From Haloquadratum walsbyi J07HQW2 (GTDB lineage: Archaea > Halobacteriota > Halobacteria > Halobacteriales > Haloferacaceae), in contig NZ_KE356561.1 in assembly GCF_000415985.1 (NCBI RefSeq), positions 3,464,095 through 3,528,094 of the forward strand: a DNA stretch of 64,000 nucleotides, read 5' to 3'. The notes below the pieces were generated by a model. It was not told the origin of the DNA. It searched no databases and worked only from the letters and a program-made list of their open reading frames with translations. The first letter of the stretch is position 1. Each line of letters starts with the position of its first letter. Positions 42,157-52,112 of the stretch are shown here, one piece after another. Position numbers and translations under genes: made by a program.

Positions 42157-42831
42157 TCAGTTTGGACGGTAGTTCGCGTCAGTGTCGACGCTGTCGTACA
42201 TGCGGCCGAGCATGTCGAGCGCCGACTGGAAGTGGGCGTAGTGCTCGTTTGCGAACGCCACGGTTTCTTCGAGGGAGATAACGGCCCGCCCGTCGACCAT
42301 CTCGGCCTCAATCTGTGGCCGCGGCTTGAGTACCACCTGAATCGCACTATTGAGGTCGGCAGCGGGCAGGCGTTCTTCCGCAGTCGGGATTCCGAATCGA
42401 TCGAAGAACGCCGTCCAGGCGTCGAGGTCGGGCTCGTGGACGGCGATGAACAGCGGATAATCATCCGGCTCGCGAGCGACTTGGTAGCCACCGCGGGTCC
42501 AGACGTAGACCGCATCGATGCCAGTGTATGCATACTCCATCCCCGCGAACTGCGGGAGGACATACGCCTCCGCTATGGATGGCGGCGAGATGTTTGCTGA
42601 CGCCGTCAGGAACTCGAGACCGGCGTCTCGGAGCGTCTGATCGACGAGATGGAGCCCATCGTCGTACGCGACGTATCCCGCCTCCTCGAGGCGATGCACG
42701 ACGCGACGGATCGTCTCCCGGTTCTCGTCGATCTTCCGCGCGACGCCTGAGATGGAATCGCCCGGGTCAAGCGCGAGGATGAACTTGAGTTCCTTCTCAC
42801 CGCACACTTCGTACATTCTATGGCTACACAA
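42157..42831 (-). CDS. HTH (MarR-like) regulator
   Basis: KELKFILALDPGDSISGVARKIDENRETIRRVVHRLEEAGYVAYDDGLHLVD. Confidence 0.65.
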   Translation of the reverse strand: MCSHRMYEVCGEKELKFILALDPGDSISGVARKIDENRETIRRVVHRLEEAGYVAYDDGLHLVDQTLRDAGLEFLTASANISPPSIAEAYVLPQFAGMEYAYTGIDAVYVWTRGGYQVAREPDDYPLFIAVHEPDLDAWTAFFDRFGIPTAEERLPAADLNSAIQVVLKPRPQIEAEMVDGRAVISLEETVAFANEHYAHFQSALDMLGRMYDSVDTDANYRPN

Positions 42832-42856
42832 TTCTGTGCAATAGTCAAAAGAAGTA

Positions 42857-43135
42857 CTATTCGTGTGGGTCGGCTGGCTGGATCTGGCGAGTGTCCTCAG
42901 CGAGGTCGTGGATATACTCGCGGAGGGTTTCCATATCTTCGCGGGCTTCTTCGAGCGTCTTGCCCTTCACTTTGGCCGTGATCTTGTCTTGATCGCGGGT
43001 GCCAGTACCGCGAGTGAGTTTGACGGTGAGTGAGACGCCGACATCGCTTCGCTCGACGTACTCGGTTGGTGCCTGACGCTCACGGTTCTGCGGCGATTCT
43101 GCGCTCGTACGAGGCTGCTGGGTGTGTTCTGACAT
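42857..43135 (-). CDS. Haloarchaeal hypothetical protein
   Basis: VSLTVKLTRGTGTRDQDKITAKVKGKTLEEAREDMETLREYIHDLAEDTRQIQPADPHE. Confidence 0.5.
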   Translation of the reverse strand: MSEHTQQPRTSAESPQNRERQAPTEYVERSDVGVSLTVKLTRGTGTRDQDKITAKVKGKTLEEAREDMETLREYIHDLAEDTRQIQPADPHE

Positions 43136-43154
43136 TGATTGCTCTCTGTGATCG

Positions 43155-43559
43155 TTAGTTGATGGACGGTGCGACTGGATCGTCGCCTATCTCACGAAGG
43201 GTGGCACCTATCTCGTGTCCGGTGAGTCGCCAGCAGTTGTCGGGTCCTGTACACTCTAGCTGGCTCACCACTTCGGTCTTGAACGCCTTGTACTCCGCCA
43301 GTGCCACCTCCTCATCGTCAGTGTAATCGAGCAGGAGGGCGAGTGCGAGTTGCGCCGGCCCACTCCCACCATATCCACATTCGAAGCCCGAAGGACTGTG
43401 ATTCGCCAGCTCGAGACTCCGCTCTGGCGTGAGCTGTTCTTGGTCCGATTGCTTCTCGACGATGGCGCGGCCTCGACGACGGTAACCGACGTAGATGACG
43501 TCGAGATCAGCCGAGGTCCGTGACTGTACGTGTGAACGTGGGTCGCTGATTCCACTCAT
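43155..43559 (-). CDS. DUF6166-like hypothetical protein
   Basis: DVIYVGYRRRGRAIVEKQSDQEQLTPERSLELANHSPSGFECGYGGSGPAQLALALLLDYTDDEEVAL. Confidence 0.5.
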   Translation of the reverse strand: MSGISDPRSHVQSRTSADLDVIYVGYRRRGRAIVEKQSDQEQLTPERSLELANHSPSGFECGYGGSGPAQLALALLLDYTDDEEVALAEYKAFKTEVVSQLECTGPDNCWRLTGHEIGATLREIGDDPVAPSIN

Positions 43560-43681
43560 AGGTTGGTTCGCGGGAGGCTCGTTTGATCACCCCCGCACCC
43601 CTCTCGGGGGTTCAAAAACAGGGCGGGGCTGCGTTCGGCAACGTATTTGACAGTTGCAACGTATTGTCCAGGTATATCGGA

Positions 43682-44780
43682 ATGGCTGTACTGGACGATC
43701 TCTCAGAGTTTGAGTTCGAGGACGTGATAGAGGATGTCTTCCGAAATCTCGGCTACGAGAACGTCCGTCAGGCCGAGCGAACCGCCGACGAGGGGCGGGA
43801 CGTCATCATGGAGGAGGTTATCGACGGCACCCGGCGCGCGATCATTGTGGAGTGCAAGCATACGGGGACGGTGGGGCGACCGGTCGTCCAGGAGCTCCAC
43901 TCGGCAATCGCGACGTTCGACTTCGACGGTCCAAAGCGCGGTCGTCACGACCGGTCGGTTTACGAATCCCGCCCAGGAGTACGCCCAGCGTCTCCAGCAG
44001 AACGATGATCCATCCCATCGAGCTGCTCGACGGCGAGGACCTCCGGGAGATCGGCCTCGACCTCTACAACGGTCGGATCGAGATTCTCTGCAACGAAACG
44101 CTCCGCCCCTACGACCCGGCGGCCGATGTCGGTACGCCCGTCGAAGAGGCGTTCCGCGACATCGAAAACATCGAGGTTGGTGACCTCCCAGAACCACATT
44201 CGGCGGTGACGTTCCGTCCGGTAGTCGCGGTCACCGCGGACACGAACGCCGTCTTCGAGACGTCGGTGGGCGTCATCCACCGGATCAACGACCGGACTCG
44301 ATTCGTCGCCCACGCCGAACGCGGGCAGCCGCAGGTCGTCGACGAGGACGTCGCGACGCTGGTCACGGAGAACCTCCACGCGACGGTCAACCTCGACTCG
44401 GAGCAGTTCGCGGAGGTGTTCGACGACGTCGAGGAGAACCGGTTCGGCCAGACACAGACCGAGTACAAGGAGTGGGCCGTCGAGCGGCTCCAACAGCACC
44501 ACACGACGACGGTCACCTACACCGGCGACAACAACGTCACGTACAACGAGACCTGCGAGCCGAACCGCTCGGACATCTCCGTCCAGTCGATCGAACCAGT
44601 ATACCTCCCGGAAGTTCGGCACACCACCGACACTCAGGAGTATACCTATCCTTACGAGTACTACGCAGCGGGTGCGTCCACTGTGATACGAGCGGCGTCG
44701 ACGAGCCGTACACGTATTGTCCGAACTGCGGGGCAATCGCCTGCGACAGTCACAGCAGGACTGAACGGCTTGAGCAGGAG
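43682..44780 (+). pseudogene. Mrr-type restriction endonuclease with zinc ribbon, at least three frame breaks
   Basis: FEFEDVIEDVFRNLGYENVRQAERTADEGRDVIMEEVIDGTRRAIIVECKHTGTVGRPVVQELHSAIATFDFDGPKRG / VVTTGRFTNPAQEYAQRLQQND / HPIELLDGEDLREIGLDLYNGRIEILCNE / CVHCDTSGVDEPYTYCPNCGAIACDSHS in frames 2, 0, 1, 0. Confidence 0.65.
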
Positions 44781-44814
44781 CCGGTGTGTACGGACAAGCG
44801 GGTGCTGCGTTTCG

Positions 44815-45570
44815 ATGCCGGACGGGAAGCTCCGCTCAACCCGGCGCCGACTGCTTGGGGGGCTCGCGGGCGTCGGAATGGCAGCGACGACCGGCTGCCT
44901 CGGAACAGTTGAAGCAGCGGGCTTCCAGCAGGAATCGGCCTGGCGTGACCCACCGCTCGTTGAGGACCGCCCGAACGCCGTGTACCTCCCGGCTATCACC
45001 GAGGGAATGAAGATGTACGGGATGACAACGAGCGGGCCATACGGGCTTGCGGTTATGTATTCGTACCCGCACCGATTCTGGACGGTGACGGGAGACGAGG
45101 TCGGAAAGACTGTCGTCGAAGCTGACGACTCGATCCATCTGATGGTTTCGTTGTGGGACAAAGAGACGGGGACGACACTACCGATCGATTCGGGAATAAC
45201 GATCGAGATAACGAACGATGACGGCCTGGTCACACAGGAGGTGGCCTACCCAATGCTCTCTCAACAGATGGGTCTACACTACGGGGCGAATTACGAATTA
45301 TCTGGAGAGGGGTCTTACACTGCGACGGTTCGCGTCGGTGGTGTGCCACTTCGTCGGACCGGAACGCTGAGCGGTCGTTTAGAATCCGTTCAGACGACCG
45401 CGTTCGACTTTCGAGTTCTCGTTGTGCATCACGCTCGTTTTCGTTTCCCCTCGTCTCCTCCTGCAGGAATAACGGAACACGATTCCGACCGTCCTGAACA
45501 CTATCACGCCGAAACTTGTATGGAATGCGCATTTTCTGACGCTCTTGTTTCATATGTTCGGTTACGTTAG
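44815..45570 (+). CDS. Tat-type lipoprotein resembling haloarchaeal iron-transport (p19/DUF7350-like) proteins; 3' end possibly degraded
   Basis: STRRRLLGGLAGVGMAATTGCLG signal; MKMYGMTTSGPYGLAVMYSYPHRFW...; C-terminal part unlike the N-terminal composition. Confidence 0.5.
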   Translation: MPDGKLRSTRRRLLGGLAGVGMAATTGCLGTVEAAGFQQESAWRDPPLVEDRPNAVYLPAITEGMKMYGMTTSGPYGLAVMYSYPHRFWTVTGDEVGKTVVEADDSIHLMVSLWDKETGTTLPIDSGITIEITNDDGLVTQEVAYPMLSQQMGLHYGANYELSGEGSYTATVRVGGVPLRRTGTLSGRLESVQTTAFDFRVLVVHHARFRFPSSPPAGITEHDSDRPEHYHAETCMECAFSDALVSYVRLR

Positions 45571-45936
45571 ATTGATCCTCAGTTTTATCAGATCGTTTCG
45601 GGGTACGGTTGGTATCACTCTGAACAATTCAGCTATGTCGTTTTACGATTCGAAAGCCTTCGTTCGGATATGAATCTCGAACAGACGGGTGATTACCTCG
45701 CCGAGGAATTCGATCTCGAGCGGAGCGACCACGTCCGAGCGGTCGGCGAGTCGGTCGCAGAGCTCCGCGACTAGCCAGGCTGGGTTCTCTGACATCCAGT
45801 TCAATCCCGTTCACGAGTGCTCGACGAACTCCATTTTGTCGGGTCCAGTCGGTCACAGAGACGCTTTCGCTCTACGTGTCCGAGACGTGCTCGTGTGAAC
45901 TCCATCGCAAGACATATTATGAATTATCTATAACTC

Positions 45937-46479
45937 ATGAGTACGATGGCGAAGTCCTCAACCGGTCGTGACCGTCCCCTCCAGCAGCTCCAAACCGTCG
46001 CCGACCTCATCGAGACGCCAGCGCTCGCCCGCATCTACGCCTACACCGAGCGTGAGGGACCGGTGACTGTCGAGGACCTCGTCGACGAACTCGGGATTCC
46101 ACAGGGGACAGCTTACGACTACGTCCAGCGGCTGGAGGCAGCCAGTCTCCTGAAGAGAGTCACTGAGTCGCGGCCGTACGAGTACGACGCCGAGGCGATC
46201 TCGCTCACGCTCTCCGTCGACGGCACGACCACGACGGTCACCCCAGCCCTGATTGCCGCCATCGCCCAGGTGGATACGGACGAGGATGTCGACGTGTACG
46301 TCGAGCGCCACGGTCTCGACGGTCTCTCAGCGGCGCTGGAGTACGCCTTCGAACAGGTGGGCGGGACTGTCAACCACCGGATCATGGCCCGCGAGCTTGA
46401 CCTCTCGCCGCTCGAGGCCGAAATCATCCTCCAAGCGCTCGAACCGGTCGCAACGACCTACACCAACGCGGCTGAATGA
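45937..46479 (+). CDS. HTH antitoxin-like regulator (DUF7437-like)
   Basis: LARIYAYTEREGPVTVEDLVDELGIPQGTAYDYVQRLEAASLLKRV; ATGA-coupled to the PIN-like gene. Confidence 0.6.
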   Translation: MSTMAKSSTGRDRPLQQLQTVADLIETPALARIYAYTEREGPVTVEDLVDELGIPQGTAYDYVQRLEAASLLKRVTESRPYEYDAEAISLTLSVDGTTTTVTPALIAAIAQVDTDEDVDVYVERHGLDGLSAALEYAFEQVGGTVNHRIMARELDLSPLEAEIILQALEPVATTYTNAAE

Positions 46480-47014
46480 CGACCGCCTATATTGCTGACA
46501 CCGGCGTGTTCGTTCGGTGTGGCGGCCCGGGCAACGAGAAGTTCCAGCGGCTCCGGCGGGCGGTCCGACAGGCAGGAGTTTCGTTGATCGTTCCGCAGCG
46601 TGTGTACGAAGAACTCGGCGGGGATCCAACCGCCGAGGCGTACCCCTCGGGGGATATCCCCTACCCCAAGGGTTTCCAGGAGGGCTGGATCGTCGTCGCT
46701 GACGAACTCGACTACACCGATCCACTCGTCTCGACGGTGATGGACGACACTCGACGGTGGATCGCAAACGAGACCGAGACCGATCGCGACGAGGACACCG
46801 TCGAGAAGGCAGACACAGCGCTGATCGGCCTCGCCGCACAGCTGCTCGATGCCGGCAAATCCGACGACGTCGTCCTTCTCACTTCACTACCGACAAGCCA
46901 GCCGGGAACGCCGCAGAGGCGCTGCTCCCGGGGCATGGCTTCGAGGGGCGAATCGAGTACCGCTACGTGAGCGAGGGATACCTCGAAACGATCACCGCCA
47001 GCGAGTTCCGGTGA
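46476..47014 (+). pseudogene. PIN-like toxin, frameshifted by a TCACT tandem duplication
   Basis: MTTAYIADTGVFVRCGGPGNEKFQRLRRAVRQAGVSLIVPQRVYEELGG...; removal of one TCACT (46879-46888) joins KSDDVVLLT to TDKPAGNAAEALLPGHGFEGRIEYRYVSEGYLETITASEFR*. Confidence 0.6.
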
Positions 47015-47080
47015 ACTCGTTAGCTGAGAGGGCAGCCGCAGATACGCACAGTCAAGAGCTCGTGCTGCGAAGATACAGGG

Positions 47081-47359
47081 ATGCCTGAAGAAACACTGTT
47101 CGAGTTCGAGCGCGACATGGACGTGGCTGAGGTCGCTCAGTATCTCCGAACGGTCGCAGACCACCTCGAAGCCGGCGACGAATTTACTTTGCAGTCGGGG
47201 ACCGAATCGATCACCCTTACTCTGCCAAATCGGGTCGAGTTCGAGGTTGAACTCGAGCGCGAGACATCAACGTCCGGGAGATCGGCAGAGATCGAACTTG
47301 AATTCGAGTTGGAGTGGGACGAGAACGCGGCCGATACCGGCGACCTCAGTATCGAGTGA
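47081..47359 (+). CDS. amphi-Trp domain-like protein
   Basis: LFEFERDMDVAEVAQYLRTVADHLEAGDEFTLQSGTESITLTLPNRVEFEVELERE. Confidence 0.6.
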   Translation: MPEETLFEFERDMDVAEVAQYLRTVADHLEAGDEFTLQSGTESITLTLPNRVEFEVELERETSTSGRSAEIELEFELEWDENAADTGDLSIE

Positions 47360-47412
47360 AAAGAACCGAAACAGTCCGGTACACGCTCAGACGGTCCGAT
47401 ATGCGATCTCGT

Positions 47413-47980
47413 CTAGTGCTCTCGGTCCTCCTCAGCGAGCAGTTTCTCCCGAGCCGCGTTGATGTTCGACTGGACGGCATCCTCAGTTACCGCTCTGATG
47501 TCAGCCCACTGGCCGACAGTATAGCGTTCTGCCTCCTCGACGACGACCCAATCGATCGCCTCGTGGACCGAGCAGTCGCCGGCGATCAGCTCAGCAAGTC
47601 GCTCGAGGAAGTCCTGCTCCTCCCACGCGAGCGCGACGTCTTCGAACTCGTGAGCGTCCCGATCGTATGCAGCGAATAGTTGGACGGCGCCATCGCGCTC
47701 CAAGTCGGCTCGGACATGCGCTGGCAGTGATTCCAGTGCTGCGTGCGGGAAGGGGAAGGGGATACGCCGGAGCGTCGTGCAACGAGGCGACGTCGAAGGG
47801 GGTCAAGCCCCGATGTGAGATGTCGCCGAACTTCATCAGGTAGCCAGTCTCCGCAGCGAGTTGGGTCCGCCCCTCGAGGAGGTGCTCGGCGAGCTCGGGA
47901 TAGTCGTCGCGGTCGACCGAGCCAGTCTTGAAGATCGTCACGAAGTCGCGGTCACCGCCGGATCCGGGTTTGACTGCCAT
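47413..47980 (-). pseudogene. Haloarchaeal hypothetical protein, frameshift in a C/T-rich tract near 47.75 kb
   Basis: MAVKPGSGGDRDFVTIFKTGSVDRDDYPELAEHLLEGRTQLAAETGYLMKFGDISHRGLTPFDVASLHDAPAYP / FPHAALESLPAHVRADLERDGAVQLFAAYDRDAHEFEDVALAWEEQDFLERL in two frames. Confidence 0.45.
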
Positions 47981-48056
47981 GGGAACACACCACGTAGTCA
48001 GTTGTCCGTCATGGTGGGATATGAGTATGTGCCAGCGAGCCCTCGAAGATAGCGGG

Positions 48057-48272
48057 TTATTCGTTCTCTCGGAGCGTCGCTGCACGGGTAGCGAGCAACC
48101 GGAGTACCCACCTCGGTCGCTGATGCTGGTTACCGTGAACGACGTATGCTCGAACGGTCTCAATGTCGTGCATACAGACGACACCAGCGCGGATCAGCCG
48201 CAGGTGGTCGGTCTCGAGGAACTTCTCCGGTGGAAGCTTCTCTTGAATCCCGCCAGTATCTGTGCTCCTCAC
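48057..48272 (-). CDS. Small accessory protein (paralogue of 41849-42070)
   Basis: ETDHLRLIRAGVVCMHDIETVRAYVVHGNQHQRPRWVLRLLATRAATLRENE. Confidence 0.5.
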   Translation of the reverse strand: MRSTDTGGIQEKLPPEKFLETDHLRLIRAGVVCMHDIETVRAYVVHGNQHQRPRWVLRLLATRAATLRENE

Positions 48273-48317
48273 GGTGCCACCTCCGGAGGCCCGATTCGCG
48301 GGCTCTGTTTGCGTAGA

Positions 48318-48358
48318 GTTACCCCACAGAGTTCCTCGACCCCGTTTTGTGGGGTAAC
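48318..48358. promoter_or_regulatory. Related inverted repeat GTTACCCCACA-N19-TGTGGGGTAAC upstream of 48272 minus-strand gene
   Basis: Perfect 11-bp arms; 8/10 identity of TTACCCCACA to TTAACCAACA. Confidence 0.6.
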
Positions 48359-48555
48359 TTGGCTCTTCAGGGACCGTCTCGCTCGTGATCGAGACACGGG
48401 GTTGGAAAGAGGATCGTCTCGAACATATTCAGTACTCAGGAGAGGGATACAAAAAGTCGGGCAGAACGGCTATGAATACAGAGAGAGAATCGGTCGATCA
48501 GTATGGCTCCTCGAGAGAGCGGCGTTTTTGAGCGAGTCGTGTTCAGCGTCTCGTA

Positions 48556-50238
48556 GTGGCATCAACTCGTGAGTCTCGCCGAAGTCTCTTTCGACGGATT
48601 GCCCACCGCCCCCACGCTGATTGGTCAGTATACGATGCGACGCCGCTGTACGAGCGAAGCTCGCTCGACGGGCTGGAATCGGATATCAGAATTGTCTCGC
48701 AGATCTGGTTCAGACACGACCGCCACGAGTCGGTCGAGAACTTCATCTGCGCACTTCCGCTGGCGTATCTCGAATTCGACGCGCACGACCGCTACGCAGG
48801 GTCGACTCGCTACGAGATGGATACTCTCTTTCGCGTCTTTATTTTGAAAGAGCTCCACGGGTAGCCCCACGAAACAGCGCTGATCGAGTATCTCGGGTGT
48901 CGCCCGGCGCTCTGCGAGCAGTTGGGCTTAGAAAGTGTCCCGAACCAGTCGACGCTGTGGCGAAGTTGGCACAAACGATTCCCCGTCGAACCTCGCAGTA
49001 CAGTCGAGACAGCCGCCCGGACGATTCTGATCAAAGCCCAGAACGCGGATGTTGCAGTCCCGCGGAAACCAGAGCGACACCTCCCATCTCATGGTGACGA
49101 GGAGGACGAATCGGACCCAGACGATCAAGCTGTCCTCAACGAAGCGGCAACGGTTACGGACCACGTCAGTCACGTCGTCTTCCCGGCGTTCTCACTGGAT
49201 CGAAGTGAAGGCTGTGAAATTCACGAGAACGCCTACTGGGACTTACAGACGTATCTCGGACTTCGCGAGCGGCTAGCTGCTAACGAGGGCGCTCGTAGTT
49301 TTACCTACGAGTCGACTCGTGAGCGAACGCCGTTAGATCACGCCCATCGCGAGCAGATTCGAGACCTCTCGATTGAACAGGTTCGCGAGATGTACCGACA
49401 GGCCGTCAACAGGCTCCTGAACGAAGTTGCGGAGATAGAGGAGTTCTTCCGAGCCGGGATTGTCGCAATCGATATCACCGAAGCTGACCCCTTCACCGGT
49501 GATAGAACGGGCCACGAAGACGAAATAATCGGAACAAAGGAGAAGACCGACGAGTATGCCTATCAGCAGGCCACCGTCCAATTAGTCGGCAATGCAGTCC
49601 CGATTGTGCTGGACGCGAGACCAGTTCGGAAGGGTGAGTCCCGCTTAGAAATCGTTGAGGACCTCTTGGACTCTGCTGAGGAGATGGTTCACGCCGATAA
49701 CGTCCTGATGGATCGTGAGTTCGATAGCCAGCACGTCCTGGAGATGCTCAGCCAGCGTGGGGCTCTCGTACGTCGTGCCAAAGCGGATGCAGACCAGCGA
49801 GAAAGCCCAGGTCAAGCGGTTACTCCAACGCGACCAGGACAGGACCGATACGAGACCGGCCGGAAGCTCCACCTCGGCAAGAATGAGTGGCACGAGACGA
49901 CGCTGATCTACCGTCGGAGAGCGAATTCCGAGCACGACGATCACCGGCAGTATTCGGTGTTCATGACGAATTGCGGGAGTGGCCACCTCACAGAGTACGG
50001 GTATCGCTGGGAGATTGAGAGCGGCTACAGGTCGATCAAGCCGTTCATGACCGCGACGACATCAAACTATTTCGGGCTGCGGTTCTTCTACTTCGCATTC
50101 ACGTGTCTCCTGTACTCAATTTGGCGAGCCGTTGATCTTCTAGTGCAGGTGGAGTTGGCCGGAGAGTACGACCATTCACCCATCGTGACGGCAGATAACA
50201 CGCTGACGCTGCTGAAGAAGGAGACTGGCATCGGGTAG
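48556..50238 (+). pseudogene. IS transposase with in-frame TAG
   Basis: One frame from 48556 to 50238 with TAG at 48862-48864 (LKELHG*PHETALIEYL); C-term EYGYRWEIESGYRSIKPFMTATTSNYFGLRFFYFAFTCLLYSIWRAVDLLVQ. Confidence 0.75.
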
Positions 50239-50589
50239 TTAGAACCTCTATCCGAGTTAGCGGAGCGTCTGAGTGGCTACATTGCTGGAAGTCACAAACA
50301 TTCGGCCATATGGTTGGCCGTACAACAAGAGAGCCCGGTTGGAGAGCCATCTGAGGCAGTTCCCGCTCGTTGATTCGACCGAATCCACGCACCACAGCCC
50401 CGCTAAACCCACTGTAGTCTCAACTCCACGCCCAACCTTTCCATATAGCGGTCTGTGATTTATGATAGGGTCGAACACCACGCCGTCTTACGGTTTTCAC
50501 TCGAAATAGGGTGTGTTAAGTCACTTCTCTTTAGACCAGTAAAGAGAAGTGGTTTCCGACACCACCTTGCCGTCAGGTGACCACGAATC

Positions 50590-51736
50590 GTGACCACACG
50601 ACCGGGACAGGCTTCTGAAGCCCGTATTGACGGCGTTGTAGAGCGTTACTTGGAAGCGAAGGCCAAGAGGGGCAAGGCGGGGGGAACTACCGAGGACTCG
50701 CCTCAGCAGCGCTTGGACGGTGGGTTTCGTGGCTTGAACCCAGGGGTTGTCTCGATTAGAGCAGATCGACGACGGCGTGATGCGGGCATACGCGCAGGAA
50801 CTCCGTAAGCGGGTCCGGAATGGCGAGTTCGCTGCCTCGACTGCGAACACATACTATGCGACAGTCCGAGCCTGTCTCAGTTGGGCTGTTGAAGATGGGC
50901 TGATCGACACGAATCCTGCTGCGGCTACGAGAGCGACGAAAGAACTCCCCGAAGATACGACCGAACCGAATCGGCAATTCTGGACGCCCGAGGATGTCCA
51001 AGCGTTGTTCGCACACCTCTCTCAGCGTATTGATGAACGGCTCGATGACGGCAGGATGGATGCAGCAGCGATACCCATCCGAAACCGGGCGTTAGTTTCG
51101 CTATTGGCCTCGACTGGTGTGCGGGGAGCAGAAATCTGCCGTGACGCCGACGATGACCGAGACGGGCGACAGGGGCTACGGTGGGAACGCGTCGATCTGG
51201 AGAGTGGAGCGTTACGCGTGCTCGGAAAAAATCAGCAGTGGGAATACGCTCAGCTTCCGTCTCAAGCGCGGGATCATCTTCGTCGCCACTACGACGTACA
51301 ACAACCCGCTTCAAACGACTGGCCTGTATTTCCGACCGCACACGTCCCGTCGCTGTACAGAACAATTCGAAGGGAACTCGGACAGCGTGGATGGGAAGAA
51401 TCAGCGATTGAGACGCTCCTGGACGAACAGCCCACAAAGGAGATTCTCCGAGAGTACGATATTTCACCGCCTGCCATCACGGTTCGAGGGGCACGAACGT
51501 TGATGGAACGGCTATGTGAACGGGCTGACATCGAGGTTGAAGGCGAGTATCTAAAACCGCACGGAGCTCGACGAGGATTGGGGGACCTGCTTTACCGGGA
51601 ATCGGCTGAGCTCGCGCAGTCAGCGTTGCGTCACGAGTCTATCCGAACGACTCACGATGCCTATTCCCATATTGATGCGTCTGAAACAGCTGAAGCGGTG
51701 AGCGATGTTCTTAGCGGTGCTTGGAAGAATAACTGA
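50590..51736 (+). pseudogene. Tyrosine recombinase/phage integrase family protein, N-terminal frameshifts
   Basis: RNRALVSLLASTGVRGAEI...HGARRGLGDLLYRESAELAQSALRHESIRTTHDAYSHID; N-term core-binding part in two other frames around GGGGGG at about 50.68 kb. Confidence 0.75.
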
Positions 51737-51765
51737 AATCAAATCGTCTGAGAAAACGATTTGAT

Positions 51766-52104
51766 TCACATGTCTTCATGGATGATCGCCGTTGCGTCAT
51801 TAACGACGAGGAGTTCTACACGTCCCGTTTCCGGGCGATCCGGAACGTGATACGTATCGACTGACTCACCGACCGTCCAGCCAGCGTTATCGCTGTCCGT
51901 CTCGATTCGCTCCTCGACCCAGCGCCGCGCTGTGTGGCGGCTACAAAATCCGGTGTAGTCACTGACCGATCCAGTGAGCCGCGCGACCCACACGTACGGC
52001 GCGTTGATCGCTTTAGCTTGCCGTTCCCTCATATATGATTGACACTCGCTAATGGTCTTATACGCTGGTAAAATCAGTCGGTGGGCCTTGTCAAGCCGAT
52101 TCAA
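51766..52104 (-). CDS. Hypothetical protein
   Basis: 112-aa ORF adjacent to mazF. Confidence 0.4.
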   Translation of the reverse strand: MNRLDKAHRLILPAYKTISECQSYMRERQAKAINAPYVWVARLTGSVSDYTGFCSRHTARRWVEERIETDSDNAGWTVGESVDTYHVPDRPETGRVELLVVNDATAIIHEDM

Positions 52105-52112
52105 CTGAGCGA

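Noticed and set aside
37381-43618. Hairpin elements as transcription terminators
   Set aside because: In the direction of the nearby genes the T-tract precedes the hairpin, and the elements are just upstream of starts.
43852-45570. 572-aa ORF as a genuine endonuclease-lipoprotein fusion
   Set aside because: Upstream part matches other frames of an Mrr-like gene, zinc ribbon lies in another frame and a clean Tat-lipoprotein start exists at 44815; frameshift read-through is simpler.
13857-48864. Recoding or suppressor-tRNA readthrough of TAG/TGA in several genes
   Set aside because: Expected residues at the stops differ (Gln, Tyr, Trp, Arg-like) and the same genes carry frameshifts; decay or sequence error fits better.
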